NCBI GenBank assembly: GCA_002709405.1
Contig: PAQV01000005.1
Span: forward strand, 92,451 to 156,450
From: Paracoccaceae bacterium
GTDB lineage: Bacteria > Pseudomonadota > Alphaproteobacteria > Rhodobacterales > Rhodobacteraceae
Length of the DNA: 64,000 nt
Reading direction: 5' to 3'
Shown: positions 1 to 10,335 of the stretch, one piece after another
Numbering within the stretch: position 1 is the stretch's first letter
Layout: every line of letters starts with the position of its first letter
Translations under genes and position numbers: made by a program
The notes under the pieces: generated by a model
Databases searched by the model: none
What the model was told of the DNA's origin: nothing
What the model saw: only the letters and a program-made list of their open reading frames with translations

Positions 1-846
1 CCGCGCCCGCAACTCGGTCGCCTCGGGGCTGATCTTGCGGGCGAACAGGCTGTCCTGGGCCAGCAGCAGATCGTAGTGGTCGTTGTAGAAGACCACCGGC
101 ATGCCGTAGTCGGTGAACATCAGGAAGGTCAGGGTCCGGTTGCGGATTTCCTTTTCCGGCACCAGATGGCGGACCAGGGTCTGGAAAAAGGTTTCATCCG
201 GGATCCAGGTGGTGCGGAAGAAGCGCATCACGTCAGGCCGCTGACGGCAGAAATCCAGGATCCACTCGATCGTGCGCCGGCGCAGGCACCACCACTGGCT
301 GCCGATCTGGATTTCCAGGTCGGCCGGCACCTTGCGCGTCAGACCCAGCCGCTTTTGCCATTCGTATGATGTGTAGAACAGCCACTTGTGGGTGCGTTCG
401 TTGAAGAAATGGCGGTAGATCAGCCGCTCTTCCTTGAGGCCGGTCTTGATCCAGTCGCTTGCGAAGAAATCGAAGCTTTCGATATAGTCGGCATCCTGCG
501 CATCGAGGAAATCGTGCACGTAATCCGAGGTCTTGATCGCCATGCAATCGCCCGACAGCATGTAGAAATGCGTGGCCCGGGGGTAGGCCTGTACGGCCGC
601 CTCGACCGCCAGCAGGGTGGCCTGGACCAGGGACCATTCGCCCCAGCCGCACTTGATGCGCTTCTGGGCAAAGGTGACCGAGGCATTGCCGCGCAGCGCC
701 TCGCGGATCTTGTCGTAATGTGCGGGGTTGGCCCGGGCGTCGAAATGAATCGACATATAGTCCCCGGTGGCCGTCAGGCGGTTGGCCTGACGGATGATGG
801 CATCGGGGTCCTTGTGACACAAAAGGATATAGGCGATTTTGGCCAT
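1..846 (-). CDS. GT14-like (core-2/I-branching) beta-1,6-N-acetylglucosaminyltransferase, C-terminus cut by window edge
   Basis: The minus-strand frame stays open for all 282 codons from an ATG at 846 to the left edge, so the 3' end is missing. The protein begins MAKIAYILLCHKDP, the opening typical of core-2/I-branching enzymes, followed by HFDARA (about residues 34-39) and a YMLSGDC segment near residues 95-101 where these enzymes bind the nucleotide sugar. Rhodobacterales carry long versions of this protein with an extra C-terminal DUF5928 domain, which would lie outside the window. It probably adds a sugar branch to a surface glycan or glycolipid in the cytoplasm. The divergent neighbour is a sulfotransferase, so the two may decorate the same glycan; that link is inference. 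The acceptor is unknown. Confidence 0.85.
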   Translation of the reverse strand, partial: MAKIAYILLCHKDPDAIIRQANRLTATGDYMSIHFDARANPAHYDKIREALRGNASVTFAQKRIKCGWGEWSLVQATLLAVEAAVQAYPRATHFYMLSGDCMAIKTSDYVHDFLDAQDADYIESFDFFASDWIKTGLKEERLIYRHFFNERTHKWLFYTSYEWQKRLGLTRKVPADLEIQIGSQWWCLRRRTIEWILDFCRQRPDVMRFFRTTWIPDETFFQTLVRHLVPEKEIRNRTLTFLMFTDYGMPVVFYNDHYDLLLAQDSLFARKISPEATELRAR

Positions 847-994
847 GAAAGGCGTCGGGTCAGGGCTCTGGACTGCTCTTGACCTATCCTGATAAAGATA
901 ACGGCCGATTGAATAAACAAGCTTTGTTTGTTTTTTTGTGGTTCAACGGCGCCATGACGGCCCAAAGGCCGCGCACTGCTGAGGACGAGCGCAA

Positions 995-1813
995 ATGGGG
1001 TTTCCCGGAACCTGGATGACCGAGAGCGAGAGCATGGTGTACCGCGTGGTGCCCAAGTGCGCGTGTTCGACGATCGGTCAGATCATGTATTATTCGGATC
1101 ACGGTGAATTTTTCGACGGTGATATCCACGACGCCAAGGGCGGCCTGCACAAATGGGCGCACGAGGCCAGCCAGGATCCGATCAGCCACGCGGTGAAGGA
1201 CCATACCAGCTATGCCTTCACCTTCGTGCGGAATCCTTACGCGCGGATCCTGTCGTCGTTCTTCGACAAGATCTGCGGCATCCAGCGAAACGGCAAGCGC
1301 TACCGGGGCAACCTGGTGCCGCTGTTGATCCAGAAATACGGGATCGAAGTGGGGGGCGACGACGGCAAGCAGGAGTTCGACCAGATCAAGTCGTTCCGCC
1401 GCTTCCTGCTGTTTGCCCGCGACACCATCCGCTGGCGCCGGCCGATGGACCCGGATATCCACTGGTCGGCCATGTCGGGCCATGTCTCGACCTTCATTGT
1501 CAACGGCGGGCGCTACGACGACATCTTCTGGACGGAAACGTTCAACGACGGGATGCAGAAGGTGCTGGACAAGGTCGACACGAAGAAGTCTGTGGACCTG
1601 GGCCAGATCCCGCGGTTCAACGAAAGCGAAGGGCACGGGCCAAAACGGGCGCATCCGGTCGAGGATTACTTCGACGACCTGTCGATGCATCTGGTCTATG
1701 AAATCTATCACCGCGATTTCAACCTGTTCAAATACGACCGCGACAACCCGGGCAACAAGATGCCCGTGGGCGAGATCGACCTGGACGAAGTGCACGCCAA
1801 GCTGTCGGACTGA
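995..1813 (+). CDS. Carbohydrate sulfotransferase family protein (sulfotransferase family 2)
   Basis: A 272-residue protein with the two PAPS-binding signatures of the HNK-1/chondroitin-type sulfotransferase family: a 5'-phosphosulfate loop [11 protein letters not shown] at about residues 18-28 and a 3'-phosphate segment [14 protein letters not shown] at about 77-90. It should transfer sulfate from PAPS to a carbohydrate or related acceptor. The ATG at 995 is preceded by GAGGA at 981-985 at good spacing; a second in-frame ATG at 1016 is possible. It is divergent from the GT14-like gene across about 148 bp that must hold both promoters, which suggests shared involvement in a sulfated surface glycan (inference). 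No signal peptide is evident. Confidence 0.85.
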   Translation: MGFPGTWMTESESMVYRVVPKCACSTIGQIMYYSDHGEFFDGDIHDAKGGLHKWAHEASQDPISHAVKDHTSYAFTFVRNPYARILSSFFDKICGIQRNGKRYRGNLVPLLIQKYGIEVGGDDGKQEFDQIKSFRRFLLFARDTIRWRRPMDPDIHWSAMSGHVSTFIVNGGRYDDIFWTETFNDGMQKVLDKVDTKKSVDLGQIPRFNESEGHGPKRAHPVEDYFDDLSMHLVYEIYHRDFNLFKYDRDNPGNKMPVGEIDLDEVHAKLSD

Positions 1814-1831
1814 GCGCGGACCGGGACGCAT

Positions 1832-1876
1832 CCGGAAAATTCGAATTTTCCGGTCCGTTTTCTTCAAAGAAAACGG
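1832..1876. terminator. Tandem double stem-loop between sulfotransferase gene and smpB
   Basis: Positions 1832-1853 form a perfect 22-base palindrome (CCGGAAAATTC and its complement). Two bases later, 1855-1876 form a second hairpin with a 10-bp stem (CCGTTTTCTT / AAGAAAACGG). They begin 19 bases after the sulfotransferase stop and end 56 bases before smpB. A similar tandem pair lies at 46550-46596. A terminator or RNA-processing role is inferred; there is no long T-run after either stem. Confidence 0.5.
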
Positions 1877-1932
1877 TCGCCCGACCGTTGCCACCTTGCC
1901 TTGAACGCCGCCGCACCCTAGATCCGACCACC

Positions 1933-2409
1933 ATGGCCAAGAAACCCTCAGACCCCAACTACAAGGTCATCGCCGAAAACCGGCGGGCCCGGTTCGACTA
2001 TGCGATCGACACCGACATCGAATGCGGCATCCTGTTGCAGGGTTCCGAGGTCAAGTCGCTGCGTCAGAACGGGGGCAACATCGCCGAAAGCTATGCGGCG
2101 GTGGAAAACGGCGAGCTCTGGCTGGTCAACAGCTACATCGCCCCCTACGAACAGGCCAAGATGTTCCCGCACGACGAGCGCCGCCGGCGCAAGCTTCTGG
2201 TGTCGCGCAAGGAACTAGCCGACCTCTGGAACGCCACCCAGCGCAAGGGCATGACCCTTGTCCCCCTGGTGATGTATTTCAACCATCGCGGCATCGCCAA
2301 GATCAAGCTGGGCGTCGCCAAGGGCAAGAAGACCCACGACAAGCGCGAAACGGCAGCCAAGCGCGACTGGAACCGCCAGAAGCAGCGCCTGCTGAAAGAC
2401 CACGCGTAA
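1933..2409 (+). CDS. smpB: SsrA-binding protein SmpB
   Basis: This 158-residue protein matches SmpB throughout: an early [13 protein letters not shown] segment, the oligonucleotide-binding core with GSEVKSLR and NSYIAPYEQ, and a basic tail with the typical [10 protein letters not shown] and final KDHA. SmpB binds tmRNA and delivers it to stalled ribosomes for trans-translation. An upstream in-frame ATG at 1888 would add 15 residues. The start at 1933 ([11 protein letters not shown]) gives the usual family length and is preferred, although no strong Shine-Dalgarno is visible. No tmRNA gene is seen in the window. Confidence 0.95.
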   Translation: MAKKPSDPNYKVIAENRRARFDYAIDTDIECGILLQGSEVKSLRQNGGNIAESYAAVENGELWLVNSYIAPYEQAKMFPHDERRRRKLLVSRKELADLWNATQRKGMTLVPLVMYFNHRGIAKIKLGVAKGKKTHDKRETAAKRDWNRQKQRLLKDHA

Positions 2410-2525
2410 CCGGTCCTGTATCCGGGCCGTCACGACCGCCACACGGTCCGACAGGTCCCGAGATGACTTGCCACCCCGCCCGGCAATATGTACCTCAGGT
2501 CAAGGTCCGGAACAGGAGGATACCC

Positions 2526-3380
2526 ATGCAGGATGATCCCAGAACGCTCGTGTCGACAGACTGGCTGGCCGCGCATCTGAAGGATCCCGACCTGCGGATC
2601 CTCGATGGCTCGTGGTACCTGCCCGCCGCGGGCCGCGACGGCAAGGCCGAGTACGACGCTGCCCACATCCCGGGCGCGCGCTTCTTCGATATCGACGACA
2701 TCTCGGATCAGCGCTCGGATCTGCCGCACATGCTGCCCCCGGTCGAAAAGTTCATGTCGCGCCTGCGCGCCCTGGGCGTGGGCGACGGCCACCAGGTCGT
2801 GGTCTACGACGGCGTGGGCTGCTTCTCCGCCCCGCGCGTCTGGTGGATGTTCCGCGTCATGGGCCAGATGGACGTGGCCGTGCTGGACGGCGGCTTTGCC
2901 AAGTGGCAGGCCGAAGAGCGCGAGATCGAGGACATGCCTCCGGTCATCCGCGACCGCCACATGACCGTGCGCGTGCAAAACCACCTTGTCCGCGATGTGA
3001 CCCAGGTCTCGGCCGCCTCCAAGCTGGGCGATCACACTATTATCGACGCCCGCGCGGCCGAGCGGTTCCGCGGCGACGCGCCCGAACCCCGCGAGGGCCT
3101 GCGTGCCGGCCATATTCCCGGGGCCGTCAACGTGCCCTTCGGCACCCTGCTGAACGCCGACGGCACCATGAAGGATCCCGACGGCCTGCGCGACGCCTTC
3201 GCCGCCGGCGGGGCCGACCTGGGCAAGCCCGTGATCACCTCGTGCGGGTCCGGAGTGACCGCCTGCATCCTCGGCCTCGCGATGGAGCGGCTGGGGAAGA
3301 CCGATTATGCCATCTACGACGGGTCCTGGTCCGAATGGGGCCTGTCGCCGACGCTGCCCATCGCAACCGGAGACGCCTGA
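2526..3380 (+). CDS. sseA: 3-mercaptopyruvate / thiosulfate sulfurtransferase, two rhodanese domains
   Basis: A 284-residue protein with two rhodanese modules. The first (about residues 10-150) carries AAHIPGARFFDIDD and is inactive; the second carries AGHIPGAVNVPFG and the catalytic loop SCGSGVTA with Cys about residue 240. A CGSGVTA loop is characteristic of mercaptopyruvate sulfurtransferases. The enzyme moves sulfane sulfur to a thiol acceptor or cyanide in the cytoplasm. The ATG at 2526 has AGGAGG six bases upstream; the frame is open farther upstream (to 2022) but that part overlaps smpB and lacks family homology. Its stop overlaps the start of the aminotransferase gene (TGATG), so the two are co-transcribed, which suggests sulfur amino acid metabolism. 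Confidence 0.92.
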   Translation: MQDDPRTLVSTDWLAAHLKDPDLRILDGSWYLPAAGRDGKAEYDAAHIPGARFFDIDDISDQRSDLPHMLPPVEKFMSRLRALGVGDGHQVVVYDGVGCFSAPRVWWMFRVMGQMDVAVLDGGFAKWQAEEREIEDMPPVIRDRHMTVRVQNHLVRDVTQVSAASKLGDHTIIDARAAERFRGDAPEPREGLRAGHIPGAVNVPFGTLLNADGTMKDPDGLRDAFAAGGADLGKPVITSCGSGVTACILGLAMERLGKTDYAIYDGSWSEWGLSPTLPIATGDA

Positions 3381-4564
3381 TGTTCGAAACCCTCACCCCG
3401 CAGCCCGCCGACAAGATCTTGTCGCTCATGGCCGCCTATCGCGAGGATCCGCGCGAGGGCAAGATCGACCTCGGGGTCGGCGTCTACAAAAACGCCGAGG
3501 GCGTGACCCCGGTGATGCGCGCGATCAAGGCCGCCGAGCAGAAGCTTTGGGAAACCGAAACGACCAAAGCCTACACCGGCCTGGCCGGCGATCCCGCCTT
3601 TGCCGACGCCATGATCGCCCTGATCTTCGCCGACGCGGTCGCCCGTGACACCGTCGCCGCCGTGGCCACGCCGGGCGGCACCGGGGCCGTCCACCAGGCC
3701 TTCGACCTGATCCGCATGGCCAACCCGCAGGCCCGCGTCTTCGTGTCGAACCCGACCTGGCCCAACCACATCTCGATGCTCAAGCACCTGGGCCTGGAAA
3801 TGGTGCCCTACCGCTATTTCGATGAAGACACCCGCGGCGTCGATGTCGACGGCATGATGGAAGACCTTCGCCAGGCCCAGAAAGGCGACGTGGTGCTGCT
3901 GCACGGCTGCTGCCACAACCCGACGGGGGCCAACCCCAACGCGGTCGACTGGCAGGGCGTCGTGGCCCTTCTGCAGGACACCGGGGCCACCCCGATGATC
4001 GACCTGGCCTACCAGGGCTTCGGCGACGGGCTGGAAGAGGACGCCGCGGCCACCCGCCTGATCGCCGCGTCCGTGCCCGAATGCCTGATCGCGGCCAGCT
4101 GTTCCAAGAACTTCGGCATCTACCGCGAACGCACGGGCCTGCTGATGGCCGTCAACCACGACACCTCGCGGGTCGGGGTCACCCAGGGAACGCTGTCACA
4201 CCTGAACCGCCAGAATTTCTCGTTCCCGCCGGATCACGGCGCACGGCTGGTCACGATGATCCTGACCGACGACACCCTGCGCGCCGACTGGAAGGCCGAG
4301 CTGGAAGAGATGCGCAACGGCATGCTCAGCCTGCGTGAACAGCTCGCCTCGGATCTGCAGCGCCTGACCGGCTCGGACCGCTTCGCCTTCGTTGGCCAGC
4401 ACCGGGGCATGTTCTCGCGCCTGGGCCTGCCGCCCGAGATCGTCGAACGCCTGCGGGCCGAGCACGCGATCTACATGGTCGGTGACAGCCGCCTCAACAT
4501 CGCCGGGCTGAATGCCGCCACCGTGCCGATCCTGGCCCAGGCCATTGCGGACACCGTCGACTGA
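3380..4564 (+). CDS. Aromatic amino acid / aspartate aminotransferase (class I, PLP)
   Basis: A 394-residue class I aminotransferase of the AspC/TyrB branch. Visible hallmarks are the N-terminal DLGVGVYKN, the cofactor-ring contact HGCCHNPTGAN, the acidic PLP contact IDLAYQGFG, and the Schiff-base lysine in SCSKNFGIYRERTG (Lys about 243). The ATG at 3380 overlaps the sulfurtransferase stop by one base. Such enzymes transfer the amino group between aspartate or aromatic amino acids and 2-oxoglutarate. Paired with a mercaptopyruvate sulfurtransferase, it could supply 3-mercaptopyruvate from cysteine (inference). The sequence alone does not separate aspartate from aromatic preference. Confidence 0.9.
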   Translation: MFETLTPQPADKILSLMAAYREDPREGKIDLGVGVYKNAEGVTPVMRAIKAAEQKLWETETTKAYTGLAGDPAFADAMIALIFADAVARDTVAAVATPGGTGAVHQAFDLIRMANPQARVFVSNPTWPNHISMLKHLGLEMVPYRYFDEDTRGVDVDGMMEDLRQAQKGDVVLLHGCCHNPTGANPNAVDWQGVVALLQDTGATPMIDLAYQGFGDGLEEDAAATRLIAASVPECLIAASCSKNFGIYRERTGLLMAVNHDTSRVGVTQGTLSHLNRQNFSFPPDHGARLVTMILTDDTLRADWKAELEEMRNGMLSLREQLASDLQRLTGSDRFAFVGQHRGMFSRLGLPPEIVERLRAEHAIYMVGDSRLNIAGLNAATVPILAQAIADTVD

Positions 4565-4584
4565 CACCTGACAGGAGCTGACCC

Positions 4585-5184
4585 ATGCTGCGAACGGCCA
4601 CCGGACTGACCCTCCTGCTGTGGCCGCTCGCGGCCCTGTCCCAGCCCACCTTCGATTGCGCAAGGGCGGAAAGCTCCGCCGAAGAGGCCGTCTGCGCCTC
4701 CGACGCGCTCTCGGCCATGGATGTCGAGGTCGCGCGGCTCTACGACCTGGCCCTGCACGGCCCCGACATGACAATGGAACGGGCCAACGAATTGCGCGCA
4801 TACCAGCGGGGCTGGATCAAGGGCCGCGACGATTGCTGGAAGGCCTCCGATCTGCAGACCTGTATCCGCGACAGCTATGCCCTGCGCATCGACGACATGC
4901 GCCGAAGCTACGCCGATGCAAGATCGGAACCCGGCCCGTCTACAGGCCCCTTCGCGTACAGCTGCGACGGCATTGACGCAGGCATCAGTGCAAGCTTCAT
5001 CCAGGCCGGCGACCCGGTCGTCGTCCTGCGCTGGCTGGACAATGCGCGCGTGCTGCCCCAGGCCATCTCCGGATCAGGGGCCAGATACGAAGCGGACGAT
5101 ACCCAGTTCTGGATCAAGGGCCCTGACGCAACCCTGACACTGGCTGGAACAGACCACGTCTGCCACCAGGACGACATCGGCTGA
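4585..5184 (+). CDS. Periplasmic lysozyme-inhibitor-like protein, LprI N-domain fused to MliC-like C-domain
   Basis: A 199-residue exported protein. Residues 1-19 form a signal peptide ending near ALSQP. Residues about 22-110 show the LprI/DUF1311 pattern: FDCARAESSAEEAVCAS, MDVEVARLYD, YQRGWIKGRDDCW and a final CI-DSYALRID. Residues about 128-195 resemble the MliC domain (YSCDG, then a strand-rich region with RYEADDTQFWIKG and a closing Cys). Both families bind and inhibit lysozymes, so protection of the cell wall from host or predator muramidases is a reasonable guess. The gene starts 20 bases after the aminotransferase stop, with AGGAG at 4572-4576. Confidence 0.75.
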   Translation: MLRTATGLTLLLWPLAALSQPTFDCARAESSAEEAVCASDALSAMDVEVARLYDLALHGPDMTMERANELRAYQRGWIKGRDDCWKASDLQTCIRDSYALRIDDMRRSYADARSEPGPSTGPFAYSCDGIDAGISASFIQAGDPVVVLRWLDNARVLPQAISGSGARYEADDTQFWIKGPDATLTLAGTDHVCHQDDIG

Positions 5185-5278
5185 CCGCGCCGCCGCAGCG
5201 CTCCCACCCCGGCTCCGTTTCACTAGCTCATCCCGTATCGCGGCCCACCCCGCGCAGCGCCGGCGCGATGTGTCGCCC

Positions 5279-5309
5279 TGCTGCTTCTTTCTCTTTCCAA
5301 ATACCCCGG
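5279..5309 (-). repeat. Interspersed repeat family A, copy 1
   Basis: Read on the minus strand this is CCGGGGTATTTGG followed by AAAGAGAAAGAAGCAGCA. It is one of five near-identical copies in the window (also 20801, 29189, 29291 and 31994), all in intergenic DNA close to gene 3' ends. Here it lies between the lysozyme-inhibitor-like gene and the convergent amtB. Confidence 0.75.
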
Positions 5310-5356
5310 CACACCGACCGCCACCCATGCCCGGCATCTCAGAAGAGAGCGCAAAG

Positions 5357-5383
5357 AAAAAGCCCGGGCGCGAACGCCCGGGC
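5357..5383 (-). terminator. Rho-independent terminator of glnK-amtB
   Basis: On the minus strand a 9-bp GC-only stem (GCCCGGGCG / CGCCCGGGC, loop of four) is followed directly by a run of five T. It lies 29-55 bases after the amtB stop, exactly where an intrinsic terminator is expected. Confidence 0.85.
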
Positions 5384-5411
5384 CAGTCATCAAGGCCAAT
5401 TGGAAGGAGTA

Positions 5412-6764
<1,353 letters not shown>

Positions 6765-6789
6765 GTTCCTCGTTTCCTCTTGTCCGCGA

Positions 6790-7239
<450 letters not shown>

Positions 7240-7257
7240 TTACGATTGGGCGGAGGA

Positions 7258-7277
7258 CGTTTTTTGTGCAAAAAACG
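7258..7277. other. Hairpin in the glnK / PBP1A divergent region
   Basis: An 8-bp inverted repeat (CGTTTTTT, loop GTGC, AAAAAACG) lies in the 265-bp region between the glnK start and the penicillin-binding protein start. A protein-binding site or an mRNA leader stem are both possible; nothing decides between them. Confidence 0.35.
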
Positions 7278-7393
7278 GAAACCGCTCAAAAAGAGTGCAG
7301 ATTGTGAACGCCTTCCAGACCTCCATCGGCGTTACATCGCTGGCACAACACGGTACACTCGGCGGCAAAACACGAAGCCGAGCAGAGTACATC

Positions 7394-9652
7394 ATGAGTG
7401 ATTCATCCCGGCGCCGCCCGCCCGTTGTGGCCGAACAGCGCTACGGTGCCGCGTCCAAGTCGCGGGCGGCAGCCAAGCCCGCCCGGGCCCCTGACCCCAA
7501 GTCCAAACCGACCAAGTCAAGCCGGCGCAAGGCGGGGGCGACATCCGTCCGCAAGGGGCGCACGGGGCGCAAGGGAGGGTCATCCGGGTCCGGCGGCGGC
7601 TCCGGTCCGCTGGGCTTCCTGCGCCGGGCCATCGGCTTCGTGCTGGGCCTGATCTGGGGGCTGACCTGGCGTCTGGGCCTGATTGTCGGCCTGATCATCT
7701 TTGGCGCGGTGCTCTACTATTTCGTTCAACTGCCCGAATACACGGCGCTTCTGGACGGCCGGGCCCGCGGCTCCGTCACCATGCTGGACCGCGAGGGCGA
7801 GGTCTTTGCCTGGCGCGGCGACCAGTTCGGCGGGGCGGTGACGGCGGATACCGTGTCGCCCCATCTCAAGAACGCCATCATCGCCACCGAGGACAAGCGC
7901 TTCTATCGCCATTTCGGCATCAGCCCCCGGGGCGTGGCCAGCGCCGTGCGCATCAACATGCGCGAGGGCAGGGGCCCTCTGGAAGGCCACGGCGGGTCAA
8001 CCATCACCCAGCAGACGGCGAAACTGCTGTGCCTGGGCGTGCCTTACGATCCCGAGGTCTGGAAGAACGAAACCGAATACGAAAGCGACTGCCGGACCAC
8101 GACCCTGTGGCGCAAGGTCAAGGAAGCCGTCTACGCGATGGGCATGGAAGCGCGGTATTCCAAGGACGAGATCCTGACGATCTACATGAACCGGGCCTAC
8201 CTGGGCGAGGGCACGCGGGGCTTCGAGGCGGCCAGCCAGCGCTACTTCGGCAAGGGCGCGGCCATGGTCACCCCGGCCGAGTCCGCCATGCTGGCCGGTC
8301 TGCTCAAGGCCCCCACGCGCTATGCGCCGACCAACAACCTGGGCCGGGCGCGCGACCGGGCGGCGGTCATTGTCGGCCTGATGGAGGCCCAGGGCTACCT
8401 GTCGGACGCCCAGGCCCAGGCCGCGCTGGATTATCCGGCGGCCCTGTCCGAGGCCGCGGCCGAAACCGCCGGAGGCTATTTCGCCGACTGGGTGATGTCC
8501 TCGGGGCCGGAATACTTCACCCGCAACACGACCGAGGACGTGATCATCCGCACGACGCTGGACCGGCGGATCCAGAAGGCGGCCGAAGACGCCCTGGATT
8601 ACGTGTTCGCCGAAAAGGTCAAGGAAGGGTCCAAGGCCCAGGCCGCGATCGTGGTCATGTCGGCCGACGGAGCCGTGCGGGCCATGGTCGGCGGGCGGCG
8701 CAAGCAGTTCGCGGGGGCGTTCAACCGGGCCACCCAGGCGCTGCGCCAGACCGGGTCCAGCTTCAAGCCGTTCATCTATGCCACGGCGCTGGAGCTTGGG
8801 GATTCGCCCAATGACATTGTGGTGGACGAACCCTTCTGCATGACGGTCCCCGGGTCGGGCCAGTGGTGCCCGAAGAACTACACCAACAAGAATTACGGCC
8901 GGGTGACCTATACCCGGGCCTTGATGGATTCACTGAACATCCCGGCGGTCAAGGTGTCCGAGAAATCCGGGCGTGAACTGGTCCGCAAGGTGGCCTCGGA
9001 TTTCGGCATCGACAGCGACCTGGCGGCCGGGCCGTCCCTGGCGCTGGGGGTGTCGGAAAGCACGCTGATCGAGATGACGGGGGCCTATGCGGGCATCCTG
9101 AACGGCGGCTCTGCGGTGACGCCCTACGGGCTGACCCAGCTGCAACTGCTGGACGACGACACGCCCCTGATGGGCAAGGACGGGGGGATCGGTGAACGGG
9201 TGATCCGCCAGGAGGCGGCCGAGCAGCTGATCTGGATGATGGAAAAGGTCGTCAGCGAGGGCACCGGCACCCGGGCCAAGCTGCCCGACCGCCAGGCGGC
9301 GGGCAAGACGGGCACCACGCAGGCGGCGCGCGATGCCTGGTTCCTGGGCTTCACGGCGGATTACGTGGCCGGCGTCTGGATGGGCTACGACGACAACACG
9401 CCCCTGACCGGTGTGACCGGTGGCGGGCTGCCGGCCGAGATCTGGCACGAGGTCATGGTGCGTGTGAACGAGGGCCTGCCGGTGCGCGAGCTGCCGATGC
9501 GCCCGCCGGTGGAGGGACCGGCCGTCGTGGACGTGCCGCAGCAGCAACAGGCACCCAAGCGCCAACCTCCGCGCGGGGGCGGGGTTGGCCAGGCCGTCGA
9601 CAACGTGGGCCAGGCGGTCGACAGTTTCCTAAAGGGGCTGTTCGGGGGATAG
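7394..9652 (+). CDS. Class A penicillin-binding protein (PBP1A-like glycosyltransferase/transpeptidase)
   Basis: A 752-residue bifunctional cell-wall synthase. Residues about 1-75 are a Lys/Arg/Ser/Gly-rich cytoplasmic tail, then a single membrane helix (about 80-115). The GT51 glycosyltransferase domain follows with EDKRFYRHFGISPRG and GGSTITQQTAK, then the transpeptidase domain with the active-site serine in TGSSFKPF, the SxN motif SLN and the KTGTT motif. It polymerises and cross-links peptidoglycan in the periplasm. The frame is open far upstream (7001), but that overlaps glnK; the ATG at 7394 gives the normal topology. The extreme C-terminus has a short repeat (GQAVDNVGQAVDS) of unknown meaning. 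Confidence 0.93.
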   Translation: MSDSSRRRPPVVAEQRYGAASKSRAAAKPARAPDPKSKPTKSSRRKAGATSVRKGRTGRKGGSSGSGGGSGPLGFLRRAIGFVLGLIWGLTWRLGLIVGLIIFGAVLYYFVQLPEYTALLDGRARGSVTMLDREGEVFAWRGDQFGGAVTADTVSPHLKNAIIATEDKRFYRHFGISPRGVASAVRINMREGRGPLEGHGGSTITQQTAKLLCLGVPYDPEVWKNETEYESDCRTTTLWRKVKEAVYAMGMEARYSKDEILTIYMNRAYLGEGTRGFEAASQRYFGKGAAMVTPAESAMLAGLLKAPTRYAPTNNLGRARDRAAVIVGLMEAQGYLSDAQAQAALDYPAALSEAAAETAGGYFADWVMSSGPEYFTRNTTEDVIIRTTLDRRIQKAAEDALDYVFAEKVKEGSKAQAAIVVMSADGAVRAMVGGRRKQFAGAFNRATQALRQTGSSFKPFIYATALELGDSPNDIVVDEPFCMTVPGSGQWCPKNYTNKNYGRVTYTRALMDSLNIPAVKVSEKSGRELVRKVASDFGIDSDLAAGPSLALGVSESTLIEMTGAYAGILNGGSAVTPYGLTQLQLLDDDTPLMGKDGGIGERVIRQEAAEQLIWMMEKVVSEGTGTRAKLPDRQAAGKTGTTQAARDAWFLGFTADYVAGVWMGYDDNTPLTGVTGGGLPAEIWHEVMVRVNEGLPVRELPMRPPVEGPAVVDVPQQQQAPKRQPPRGGGVGQAVDNVGQAVDSFLKGLFGG

Positions 9653-9663
9653 GGCGTGTAAAC

Positions 9664-9701
9664 GTAAGATGGGTGAACCCCGGGGGGTTCACCCATCCTA
9701 C
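9664..9701. repeat. REP-like palindrome family C, copy 1 (possible bidirectional terminator)
   Basis: An 18-bp inverted repeat of the type GTAGGATGGGTGAACCCC, with one mismatch (GTAAG on the left arm) and a two-base centre. It starts 11 bases after the PBP stop and sits between two convergent genes. Related palindromes are at 14417-14448 and 50066-50123. Confidence 0.7.
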
Positions 9702-9723
9702 ACCTCCGGCAAGGGGCCGGTTA

Positions 9724-10335
9724 TCACGACATCGCTTCGAGAGCGGCGATCATCTTGTCGACATTGCCGCCGTTCTTGTCCAGCAGCGACCCGATCTCGG
9801 TCCGCTCGGTCAGCAGCAGGTTCACCCCTTCGATGAACATGTTGTAGAATCGGTCCCGGCCCGACTTGTCGGACACCAGGAAGGTCACGTCGAACGGCGC
9901 CTCGCCCCGCAGTTTCACGGTGGACCGCACCTCGTAGCCGGCCTTGATCGGGCGGGCCGAGTTGACCTCGACCTCGCCACCGATGAACTCGCGGAAGCGG
10001 CGGCCGTACTTGTTGGAAATATAGCCCGAGAAGGCATTGGTGAACCGGCTCAGCTGCGACGACGACACCGTCCGCGCCTCTGGCCCCAGCGCGTAGCGGG
10101 CCATGATCGGCACGTCGGCATAGGTGGTGAACAGCTTCTCGAAATCGCTGATCATCGCGCTTTCGGACTTGCCCGAGGCGATGACACGGTTGATCTCGGC
10201 CACGACCTTTTCGACCAGCCCGCGGGCGCTGGCCTCTGTCAGGGCCAGGGCAGGCGAGGTGGTCAGCGCGGCAAAGGCTGTGGCAAGGGTGCCGGTCAGG
10301 TAAAAGCGGCGGGTAAACTGGCTATTGGAGCGCAT
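9724..10335 (-). CDS. mlaC: MlaC-type periplasmic phospholipid-binding protein (Ttg2D family)
   Basis: A 203-residue exported protein. Residues 1-32 form a signal peptide with a twin-arginine-like pair (FTRRFYLTGTLATAFA) before ALA. The mature part has the MlaC pattern: a helical N-terminus, YADVPIMARYALGPEARTVS, YGRRFREFIGGEVEV and the C-terminal NMFIEGVNLLLTERTEIGSLL. MlaC shuttles phospholipids between the MlaA outer-membrane complex and the inner-membrane ABC transporter. The start at 10335 is inside the end of mlaA (14-base overlap), showing translational coupling. The MlaFEDB transporter genes are not in this window. Confidence 0.88.
   Translation of the reverse strand: MRSNSQFTRRFYLTGTLATAFAALTTSPALALTEASARGLVEKVVAEINRVIASGKSESAMISDFEKLFTTYADVPIMARYALGPEARTVSSSQLSRFTNAFSGYISNKYGRRFREFIGGEVEVNSARPIKAGYEVRSTVKLRGEAPFDVTFLVSDKSGRDRFYNMFIEGVNLLLTERTEIGSLLDKNGGNVDKMIAALEAMS

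Noticed and set aside
916..930. Partial palindrome AAACAAGCTTTGTTT near the glycosyltransferase/sulfotransferase promoter
   Set aside because: Only a 6-bp stem in an AT-rich stretch; likely chance.
2612..4564. Long plus-strand frame crossing the sulfurtransferase and into the aminotransferase
   Set aside because: Its first third is in a different frame from the clear sulfurtransferase and has low-complexity Arg/Pro/Gly composition; only the part from 3380 is the aminotransferase.
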